DNA of 10,246 nucleotides from Baffinella frigidus (Eukaryota > Cryptophyceae > Cryptomonadales > Baffinellaceae), in the NCBI GenBank assembly GCA_026770585.1, contig MU646333.1, forward strand, positions 1,071,849 through 1,082,094. Direction: 5' to 3'. Positions 6,819 through 10,246 of the stretch are shown piece by piece. A program made the translations under genes and the position numbers. Each line of letters opens with the position of its first letter. Position 1 is the stretch's first letter. The notes beneath the pieces are model-generated. The model did not search any database. It was not told where the DNA came from and saw nothing but the letters and a program-made list of their open reading frames with translations.

Positions 6819-9580
6819 ACTCCAAAAGGCCACGCGAGGTACCGTGCGCGTGTTTCCGGTGAGCAGGCGTGCCAAAACGTGGGGATGGGGATGGTCGCGG
6901 GGGGGCTTGCAGCAAGCTGAGTGGTGGCTGGTGGGGCGGAGTGCTGGCTGGTGGCTGGTAGTGCGTGTGGGGTGCCAGGCTGAACCCCAGCGCGTGTTTC
7001 CCTTCTGAGCAGGCGTGCCAAAGCGAGGGGATGGCGGTGCCCTCAGCGTTCGCGGACGCAGACCTCGCGGCGATGTTCGGCATGTTCGACGTCACCCGCT
7101 GCGGCCGCATCACTCACAAACAGGTTCATCCAGGAACATGTTTAATTTTCAAGAAACTGGACCTCTCTTTGTTCATAGGAGTTGGACGAAGGTTGATTCG
7201 GGCCCTAAGTAAATTTAAGTAGGGCCAGAACCCGGTTTGGTAGGCCGTTTTCTATTACATTAAACATGTTTCCGGAGGAAGGTACGGTCCTACAGTACCC
7301 GGGTAGAGGTGTGGCACTCCCTTGGACATGGTTTCTCGCGCCCTCGCGGCAAAGTTCGGCATCTTCGACGTCGCCCTCTGCGGCCGCATTACTCACAAAC
7401 AGGTCCCGCCTGGTTTAGGCCCGCCTCAGAACCGTGCGAGCAGGTACGGTCCTACAGTTCCCGGAGAGAGAGGTCGGTCACTCCCTTGGACATGGTTTCT
7501 CGTGAGCAGTGGCACGCACAAGCAGGTAACGGTGGGTCTCATAACCTTCCGCAGGGTGCCTTGAGAGAGGGGGGGCGGGGGTTCAACCCCCAGGACGAGA
7601 GATCGTGTCTGCGGAGAGCTCAGGGCTGACGACATACTTCCGGCAGTATGTAGGATGCTACCGTATGCAACAGAGAAGGGTGGCGCGAAACGCCGGAAAT
7701 AGGTTGATTCCGGAATTAGGGCACGCTTGCCTGCTTGCTTAGGCCCGCCTCCGAACCGTGCAGTGGCCCACGTTTTGTACTGAGTCGCGTCCAAATATAG
7801 TTCCTCGTACACCGTACGCTTTCTGTTTATGTGTTTGCGTAGCCACCCTCTTCTTCTTCGTGTTCTTTATTACCCTCAGAAAGACCTCGAGAGGTCCCCC
7901 AGCCTTTTGAAAAGTGATCAACTTACTACTATTCTTAAACCGCGGTGTGGCGGCAACCCGTTGCAGCTTATAACCGGGTCGGGTACTGTAGTAAATTTCA
8001 GCTAAACCGGACGTATCTGTCCGTATCTCCCGTCAGCAGTTGTGAGGCCCCTGGGGCCTCCTACCGTAGGGTCCTACGAAAAAAGAAAGAAAAAAAACAT
8101 CGTTCCCGGATTCCTGCAACCATCCGGTAAAAGCTGCTACGGGTTTCTGGTGGCTGGCGCTGATGGGCGCTGGGTGAGCAGACTCCAACATACGATTTCT
8201 GCACGAGGCTGCGCCGCACGGTGTGGGACAGCCTTATCCGGGAAAACTTATTTTTCTTTCATTTGATTCCAACAAAAATTACTACCCGAATGCTTTAATA
8301 TTACTAGTAAGATCAAATTGTGCAGTAATTTTTATTGCCGTCAAACGAAAGAAAAACAGGTTTCCCCGGATAAAGTCTGGTGCTGACTGTCGGTGGCGGG
8401 GGGGCAGATGGCGCAAGCGATGAAGAATCTCGGGCTGGACCAGGCAAGCGTCCCGGAAGACAAGGGCCAACGAGTCGAACTCAACGACTTCATCAACCAC
8501 GCCCGGGTACAGTCCACCTACCCTAACACAGGCTACCGTAACACATACGTACCCTCCACACATACTCCTTCGGCCGGCCCCCGATTTCCCCCTGCAAGGA
8601 AGTATGCCTGAAGGGTAGACACCATAACGCATACCTACCCTCCACACATGCTCAATCAGTCCGGCCCCGACGGGTATGTGTTAGGGTAGGTCCACTGTAC
8701 TCAGGCCTTTCCACTTAGCAGCCACCGGGGACCTCACGGATACAGCCTATCTAAACCATGTGTACTGGAATTTTATCCAGGTGCATTGGATCCCAACCGC
8801 GTTTCGCCTGACATCCGAGGCAAAAAGGGCCTCGGTCGCTGCTAAGTGCAGGGCCTTTAGGTTTCATTGATTCCCAACGAACCAAACTGGACGTCTTCAT
8901 CAACTACACCCGGGTACTCACGCCTCTAGGCCCTTTAGGTTTTATTGACCACGCCAGGCTCTTCGGTGGGGTCTTCCTGGTCCGTTCTTGGAGCCATTGG
9001 TCCGTTCCTGGAGCCGTCAGGCGAAAAGAGACTCGGCCGCTGCTGGCCCCCGTACGAGCCGCGGCCGAGTCCCTTTTCGTCGGACGGGGTCTCGTCCGTC
9101 CCATCGCGTGTGAGCGGTGCCTTTCAGGCGTCGCCCTCCTCCTCCTCACTCCTCAACCCTGACACGAAGTGGACGGATGTGCAGGCGGGGCTGGACTCGT
9201 GCGCGCTGCGGATGCCGCGGCCCGGCACTGCCAACGCCCCGGGCACCGGCGGGTTCGTGGCGCTCCCCAAGGGGCGCCGCGCGTCGCTCATCGAGGGCGA
9301 GTCGCTCTACAACCGCTCGCGGCGGCTCTCCGTGAAGGAGGCGGCCGAGGACGAGTCGCCCCCCATGACGCCCCCGGGCAAGGCGCAGCGCACGGAGCCC
9401 TACTACTGGCCGGGGAAAAAGGCGGCGGCGGCGGCGGATGCAGAGGAGAGCGCAGCGTCCCCTGTGTCGGAGCCGATCACGCCTCCGGGCAAGCCCAAGC
9501 GCAGCGAGCCGTACAACTGGCCCGGGTCCAGAGTCGCCAGCGGTGCTGATGAGGTGGTGAACACGGAGAAGGTCCCATGA
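2395..9580 (+). CDS. Guanylate kinase - RIIa/DPY-30-like - EF-hand (EFCAB10-like) fusion protein, nine exons
   Basis: Exons: 2395-2559, 2849-3172, 4189-4305, 4605-4640, 5572-5667, 5837-5911, 7013-7123, 8408-8506, 9128-9580. Every intron begins GT, ends AG and is phase 0, giving 491 aa. Domains: guanylate kinase about 1-190; linker to about 229; RIIa/DPY-30-like segment about 230-271; single EF-hand region about 272-341; disordered tail 342-491. The start is the ATG in gcaggATGGCA, eight residues before the P-loop, as in bona fide guanylate kinases. Role from family: ATP-dependent GMP to GDP phosphorylation; RIIa/DPY-30 segments dimerise and dock on amphipathic helices in cilia. Exon 5 has an in-frame stop 12 bases upstream and no ATG, so the docking half does not start there; this supports one fused gene. 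Alternative: two adjacent genes, kinase and EFCAB10-like, with the 36-base exon 4 being spurious. Kinase exons are near certain; the fusion is likely but unproven. Confidence 0.72.
2647..2672. repeat. Perfect 11-bp-arm hairpin in intron 1
   Basis: TGTCATCTTGG-agta-CCAAGATGACA is a perfect stem with a four-base loop, in the middle of the first intron (2560-2848) of the kinase gene. The rest of this intron shows no clear element. Purpose unknown. Confidence 0.7.
3173..3316. mobile_element. Foldback element family 1, copy c, starting at the exon 2 donor
   Basis: A perfect 14-base terminal inverted repeat, GGTACCACCAGCCC (3172-3185) and GGGCTGGTGGTACC (3304-3317), flanks the family marker ATCGGGGTCGGATCCG. 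The first base of intron 2 (G3173) is inside the repeat, so the splice donor GTACC lies at the element's edge. GTAC at both edges could be a target-site duplication or part of the terminus. Confidence 0.75.
3318..4050 (+). other. Body of intron 2: short repeats and heptamers, no gene
   Basis: Contents seen: a doubled TCATCGTCCCTGCTT (about 3465-3495); a repeated GCGGTTGATTCTGCAGCC / GCGGTTGGTTCTGCAGCC (3552, 3626); CCCTAAA-type heptamers at about 3578-3690 and 3905-3965; and two hairpins, CAGATGCC...GGCATCTG (about 3720-3742) and GTATCAGC...GCTGATAC (about 3808-3834). I find no open frame with protein-like composition. Confidence 0.6.
4051..4116 (+). repeat. Echo of the start of exon 3 (guanylate kinase C-terminal strand)
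   Basis: gggagcag|ATAGTC... reads IVNDDVEDAYKTMHALLITPH then TAA. The first 21 bases are identical to exon 3 (4189) and the acceptor context gggagcag/ccggagcag is kept. Distance to the real acceptor is 138 bases, a multiple of three. It has no donor. If used as the terminal exon it would end the protein early, with the kinase fold essentially complete. So it is either a dead duplicate or an alternative 3' exon. Confidence 0.8.
4342..4603 (+). repeat. Heptamer arrays of CACTAAA and CCCGAAA type in intron 3
   Basis: Runs of AACACTA, AACACTC, then CCCGAAA/CCCTAAA, all in 7-base register, fill most of intron 3 (4306-4604). The C-rich strand is the sense strand, and the array runs directly into the acceptor of exon 4. 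Confidence 0.8.
4605..4640 (+). CDS. Exon 4: 12-codon linker exon
   Basis: A 36-base micro-exon, ccag|GTC...CCG|gttt, encodes VSRTGVTAAATP between the kinase and docking modules. It matters because a separate copy at 4864 reads YESPAQVSRTG continuously, which is the same joined exon 3/exon 4 product with no intron, so the splice is supported from within the window. The exon is embedded in CCCTAAA/CCCTAGA heptamers on both sides. A second copy lies at 4774-4811. Confidence 0.6.
4643..4862 (+). repeat. CCCTAGA heptamer arrays flanking an exon 4 echo
   Basis: Near-homogeneous CCCTAGA units at about 4663-4772 and 4836-4862, with a unique stretch between them at 4773-4835 that holds a copy of exon 4. 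This intron favours CCCTAGA while its neighbours favour CACTAAA or CACTGAA, so local homogenisation is visible. Confidence 0.8.
4774..4811 (+). repeat. Echo of exon 4
   Basis: Reads STRTGTTAAATL|gtt against exon 4 VSRTGVTAAATP|gtt. Several differences are silent (cgg/cga, aca/acg, ggg/ggc, gct/gcc), and donor GT is kept. There is no AG directly before it, so it probably cannot be spliced in from the same point. Confidence 0.65.
4864..4926 (+). repeat. Intronless copy of the exon 3/exon 4 junction
   Basis: The frame reads VAYESPAQVSRTGTVGSVQC then TGA. In the gene, YESPAQ ends exon 3 and VSRTG begins exon 4, 299 bases away. Over the 11 shared codons the seven differences are all at third positions and all silent. 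It is a coding-like copy without the intron. Confidence 0.75.
4963..5036. repeat. (CT)n/(CA)n microsatellite
   Basis: A short CT run passes into an almost pure CA repeat of about 20 units in intron 4. It is the source of long spurious minus-strand frames rich in Cys and Val. Confidence 0.95.
5100..5519. mobile_element. Composite foldback: two palindromic arms in opposite orientation around a 91-base loop
   Basis: Left arm 5100-5262 and right arm 5354-5519 are reverse complements of each other: the outer edge CATAGGCCAACGTCCTGAAA pairs with TTTCAGGCCGTTAGCCTATG, and the inner edge GTTACCCTATTAA pairs with TTAATAGGGTAAC. Each arm is also palindromic in itself (CCTAGGACCTCCTACCGTAG against CTACGGTAGGAGGTCCTAGG). 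The loop 5263-5353 is unrelated to the arms and holds a fragment like exon 5. No coding capacity. Confidence 0.8.
5292..5332 (+). repeat. Echo of the exon 5 start inside the foldback loop
   Basis: cgcag|GTGACAGC...GAGCGGCCAGACCC lines up without gaps with exon 5, cacag|GGTGCGGC...GAGCGGCCAGACCC: 38 bases from the AG, 26 matching by my count, the last 14 identical. In frame it contains a TAA. Divergence is higher than for other echoes. Confidence 0.55.
5572..5911 (+). CDS. Exons 5-6: RIIa/DPY-30-like docking segment
   Basis: Exon 5 (5572-5667) ends RRRAEEYLARNNILALFQH and exon 6 (5837-5911) continues ISATVLTERPADPKAFVLKE and then LKKIQ. This is the pattern of the N-terminal RII-like segment of EFCAB10 and related ciliary proteins: A..YL..+.I..LF..L...L...RP.DP+.FL...L. 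Family knowledge: two short helices form an X-type four-helix dimer that grips amphipathic helices, as in PKA RII, DPY-30, AK7 and the radial-spoke RSP proteins. Donor cat|gtaacg and acceptor accag|ATT are both phase 0. The intron between them is only 169 bases and is mostly AACACTC/AACACTG heptamers. Confidence 0.72.
5702..5828 (+). repeat. AACACTC then AACACTG heptamer array in intron 5
   Basis: Homogeneous AACACTC units pass abruptly to about ten AACACTG units, ending eight bases before the acceptor of exon 6. The sense-strand orientation matches the other arrays. Confidence 0.9.
6012..6070 (+). repeat. Echo of exon 6 with its donor
   Basis: 59 bases identical to 5862-5920, covering PADPKAFVLKELKKIQ and the donor gtgccttcc, at an exact offset of 150 bases. 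The frame stays open from exon 6 through the echo to a stop at 6080. Between the copies lies the perfect palindrome GCGTGACCGGTCACGC (about 5957-5972). Confidence 0.9.
6183..6320. repeat. GCCCACCCTCGCT minisatellite in intron 6
   Basis: Four or five imperfect copies of CCCACCCTCGCT, some preceded by GTGTGCATG. The stretch 6071-6530 is otherwise without recognisable genes; it has an AT-rich patch near 6365-6430 unlike the surrounding GC-rich DNA. Confidence 0.65.
6593..6658. repeat. (TGCTGCC)n heptamer microsatellite
   Basis: About nine near-perfect tandem copies of the 7-mer CTGCTGC/TGCTGCC, inside the first duplicated exon 7 unit. Again a 7-base period, though of unrelated sequence to the CCCTAAA family. 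Confidence 0.95.
6775..6813. repeat. (GA)n microsatellite
   Basis: About 19 GA dinucleotides inside the second exon 7 echo unit. It marks the difference between otherwise related units. Confidence 0.95.
7013..8506 (+). CDS. Exons 7-8: degenerate EF-hand region of EFCAB10 type
   Basis: Exon 7 (7013-7123) reads ACQSEGMAVPSAFADADLAA, then MFGMFDVTRCGRITHKQ. Exon 8 (8408-8506) starts MAQAMKNLGL and ends LNDFINHAR. Joined, ITHKQ|MAQAMKNLGL is the exit helix of an EF-hand followed by the xxALxxLGI stretch, as in EFCAB10. The loop D-V-T-R-C-G-R-I-T-H-K-Q (297-308) keeps Asp1, Gly6 and Ile8 but has Arg4, Cys5 and Gln12 in place of the canonical residues, so calcium binding is doubtful; the family often has a degenerate loop. 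The intron is 1284 bases and contains echoes of exon 7 and two foldback elements. Confidence 0.72.
7128..7277. mobile_element. Foldback element beginning at the exon 7 donor
   Basis: CCAGGAACATGTTTAAT (7129-7145) pairs with ATTAAACATGTTTCCGG (7258-7274), and the centre holds the palindromic GGCCCTAAGTAAATTTAAGT (about 7201-7220) followed by AGGGCC. It starts about five bases after the GT donor of exon 7. No coding capacity. Confidence 0.6.
7334..7402 (+). repeat. Echo of the exon 7 EF-hand half with donor
   Basis: Reads ALAAKFGIFDVALCGRITHKQ|gtc against exon 7 DLAAMFGMFDVTRCGRITHKQ|gtt. Replacements such as Met to Lys and Arg to Leu are not conservative, so this copy looks relaxed. It lies inside one of two direct repeats (7282-7336 and about 7443-7500) sharing GTACGGTCCTACAG and CTCCCTTGGACATGGTTTCT. 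Confidence 0.75.
7511..7525 (+). repeat. Short echo of the exon 7 end (THKQ|gt)
   Basis: GGC ACG CAC AAG CAG|gta reads GTHKQ; the real exon has ACT CAC AAA CAG|gtt. Both differences in the last four codons are silent. It is the third exon 7 donor-like site in 400 bases, at the end of the second direct-repeat unit. Confidence 0.5.
7526..8230 (+). other. Middle of intron 7, no supported gene
   Basis: I see a repeated TTAGGCCCGCCTC-GAACCGTGC (about 7415 and 7739), a GGGGGTTCAACCCCC hairpin (about 7577), and GAGGCCCCTGGGGCCTCC followed by TACCGTAGG, which echoes the composite foldback at 5100 (about 8044-8070). From about 7790 base composition drops toward AT. The short frames here have no recognisable motif. 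Confidence 0.5.
8231..8376. mobile_element. Foldback element ending about 31 bases before exon 8
   Basis: Left arm about 8233-8284 (CTTATCCGGGAAAACTTATT, TTTCTTTCATTTGATT) pairs with right arm about 8325-8376 (AAACGAAAGAAAAACAGG, TTTCCCCGGATAAAG). The short AT-rich loop holds CTTTAATATTACTAGT. Arms about 50 bases, roughly 80 percent complementary by eye. Its AT content contrasts with the exons. Confidence 0.7.
8507..8700. mobile_element. Foldback element occupying the exon 8 donor, GTAC to GTAC
   Basis: GTACAGTCCACCTACCCTAA (8507-8526) plus CACA pairs with TGTG plus TTAGGGTAGGTCCACTGTAC (8681-8700): 22 of 24 bases complementary. The interior has a direct repeat of about 45 bases sharing TACCCTCCACACAT (about 8540-8583 and 8628-8671). 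It begins at the first base of intron 8 and is followed at once by TCAG. Confidence 0.75.
8703..8857. mobile_element. Foldback element following the previous one
   Basis: AGGCCTTTCCACTTAGCAGC (8703-8722) with CACCGG pairs with CGGTCGCTGCTAAGTGCAGG (8833-8852) and GCCTTT. A tight hairpin CCGAGGC-aaaaagg-GCCTCGG lies at the inner right side (about 8814-8834). The arms are about 27 bases. Confidence 0.6.
8872..8913 (+). repeat. Echo of the exon 8 end with donor
   Basis: Reads SQRTKLDVFINYTR|gtactc against exon 8 GQRVELNDFINHAR|gtacag. The donor GTAC is kept. What follows (TCACGCCT) resembles the sequence after the foldback at 8507-8700 (TCAGGCCT), not the start of that element. Confidence 0.75.
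8941..8958 (+). repeat. Second, short echo of the exon 8 end (FIDHAR)
   Basis: Six codons read FIDHAR against FINHAR. Differences are ttc/ttt, atc/att, aac/gac and cgg/agg: three silent (one of them a first-position arginine switch) and one Asn to Asp. No GT follows. It sits in a GGCCCTTTAGGTTTTATTGA context that itself repeats 8852-8870. Confidence 0.45.
9020..9081. repeat. Inverted repeat just upstream of exon 9
   Basis: GGCGAAAAGAGACTCGGCCG (9020-9039) plus C pairs with GCGGCCGAGTCCCTTTTCGT (9061-9080) plus C: 19 of 21 complementary, 20-base loop. It ends 46 bases before the exon 9 acceptor. A doubled TGGTCCGTTC(T/C)TGGAGCC lies just before it (8978-9014). Confidence 0.7.
9128..9580 (+). 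CDS. Exon 9: disordered C-terminal tail with PKA-type sites and duplicated TPPGK...WPG motif
   Basis: Acceptor ctttcag|GCG in phase 0 leads into 150 codons and a TGA at 9578. The segment is rich in Ser, Pro, Gly and Ala and predicted disordered by composition. Visible motifs: RRASL (Ser394) and RRLSV (Ser409), both the classic PKA RRxS-hydrophobic form; and two copies of an 18-residue motif, PMTPPGKAQRTEPYYWPG (420-437) and PITPPGKPKRSEPYNWPG (457-474). The reading frame is open from 8945, but bases before 9128 look like foldback repeat, so I place the exon start at the acceptor. Strong third-position GC supports coding. I do not recognise the tail. If the fusion model is wrong, this exon would still belong to the EF-hand gene. 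Confidence 0.75.
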   Translation, partial: ASPSSSSLLNPDTKWTDVQAGLDSCALRMPRPGTANAPGTGGFVALPKGRRASLIEGESLYNRSRRLSVKEAAEDESPPMTPPGKAQRTEPYYWPGKKAAAAADAEESAASPVSEPITPPGKPKRSEPYNWPGSRVASGADEVVNTEKVP

Positions 9581-10246
9581 GGGGGGGGGGCGGGGTATGC
9601 GCGTTTCTCTTTCCCGTGCGGCCTCTTGTTTTAAGGGCAGGAGGGTTTGCAGGCGGCTGCTCGGTGCCGAGAGAGGAAACGTGTCGGTGGGAGAGAAAAA
9701 CTTGAAGTGAGGGTGTGAGAGGAGCAGAGGGGGGGGGGCGGGTGTTGAGAGCGCGGTGGTCGCTGTCGTGGGCGTAAGTGTCAAGTGAGAAGGGGGGGGG
9801 TAGCTGCTGCTGGTTGCTGCTCGTCGGCGAGTGAGTGAGCCTCGGTTGGACAGGTGACGAGCCTCGGTAGTTGACTAATGAAGGTATCTTTGGTCTCGCG
9901 TGTGCGTCGGGCCTTGGCCTCTGCGGCCTCTCTCCTCCCAAGCGGGGTCCAAGCCTCACCGAGTGCGTGATTCCATTATGGAAAACCGAGAACCCTCCGA
10001 TTCGTGGGCTCTCAAGACCCGGGGTGTGCGAGGGGGCGAGGGCGGGGCACGCGTGACTCAATGCGATAGACTTGGTGGTACATTTGAAGTTGGATTCGGG
10101 CATGCTGGGATTCAGGCATGCAGAACCCCATGAATTAGTACCCAGAGACCGACTGAGGCTCGACTGGCGCCGCCATGAAGCAGGATGCCATCCGCTTAGC
10201 AGGGCACTTCTCTCTCACACACTCACACGCTCACGCACGCACTCTC
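9581..10246 (+). other. G-rich 3' flank of the fusion gene, no supported gene
   Basis: Three pure G tracts of eight or more bases (about 9581, 9731, 9793) directly after the stop codon. No AATAAA hexamer is visible. A CATGCTGGGATTCAGGCATG near-palindrome lies at about 10101-10120, and the window ends in a CTCTCACACACTCACACGCT simple repeat. Open frames on both strands here are short or low-complexity. Confidence 0.5.

Larger units (their letters stand above)
6535..7012 (+). repeat. Three tandem echoes of the exon 7 start, spaced 146-172 bases
   Basis: Exon 7 starts ACQSEGMAVPS at 7013. Upstream copies start at about 6535 (CQNEGMAVPSR then TGA), 6707 (ASQNEGVALPSR then TGA) and 6867 (ACQNVGMGMVA). 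The copies at 6707 and 6867 keep the AG acceptor. Following sequence is also shared (CGCTGAGCT.AGTGGT), so whole units were duplicated and then filled with different microsatellites. Only the last unit runs on into the EF-hand. Against exon 7, the first copy differs mainly at third positions (caa/cag, gag/gaa, ggg/ggt, ccc/cca, tca/tcg). Confidence 0.75.

Noticed and set aside
6403-7113. Minus-strand frame of 236 codons with Ser-Leu and Gln-Ala-Ala-Gly-Ser-Arg repeats
   Set aside because: Produced by the GA and TGCTGCC microsatellites; no domain and no plausible start.
7570-7600. GGGGGTTCAACCCCC resembling a tRNA T-arm
   Set aside because: No acceptor stem, D-arm or anticodon arm can be placed around it; it is a simple hairpin in an intron.
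7945-8266. Short plus-strand frames in the AT-richer part of intron 7
   Set aside because: No recognisable motif, overlap with a foldback arm, and no sensible splice connection to the gene.
9146-9784. Minus-strand frame of 212 codons opposite exon 9
   Set aside because: Antisense of a GC3-rich exon; Arg/Leu/Ala-rich composition typical of shadow frames.

Overview
The window is nuclear DNA from a GC-rich, intron-dense eukaryote, most likely a flagellated (probably algal) protist. The reasons are: genes broken into short exons with GT..AG introns that are mostly phase 0; heptamer repeats of the CCCTAAA (TTTAGGG, plant/algal telomere) type scattered inside introns; and two genes of flagellar or basal-body character. 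I cannot place the lineage from sequence alone. Haptophyte, stramenopile, chromerid and green lineages all remain possible.

Layout. On the minus strand, 2060 down to 29 and off the left edge, lies the 5' part of a centrin-like EF-hand gene (four exons read here). About 335 bases of probable shared promoter (2061-2394) separate it from a divergent plus-strand gene, 2395 to 9580. Nine exons, all joined in phase 0, give a predicted protein of 491 aa: an N-terminal guanylate kinase (exons 1-3), a 12-residue linker exon, an RIIa/DPY-30-like docking segment (exons 5-6), a degenerate EF-hand like that of EFCAB10 (exons 7-8), and a C-terminal tail with two PKA-type RRxS sites and a duplicated 18-residue TPPGK...WPG motif. 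The rest, 9581-10246, is G-rich 3' flank with no gene that I can support.

If the exon chain is right, this is one nucleotide kinase fused to a flagellar docking module. It recalls AK7, where adenylate kinase is joined to DPY-30, and RSP7, where RIIa is joined to EF-hands. A role in guanine-nucleotide supply in the axoneme or basal body, beside a centrin-like Ca2+ sensor gene, is an inference from architecture and neighbourhood.

The most unusual material is in the introns. (1) Nearly every intron from exon 3 onward carries 'exon echoes': partial copies of the nearest exon end, often with the splice site, in the same orientation. Some differ from the real exon almost only at synonymous positions. 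One copy (4864-4926) reads across the exon 3/exon 4 junction with no intron. (2) At least nine foldback (inverted-repeat, MITE-like) elements sit in the introns. Several start or end exactly at splice sites, and one (8507-8700) can be compared with an apparent empty site held in an echo at 8872-8925. (3) Heptamer arrays are C-rich on the sense strand of both genes although the genes run in opposite directions. Together these suggest introns grown by foldback insertion plus local tandem duplication of splice-junction pieces. All exon joins are read by eye and need transcript evidence.
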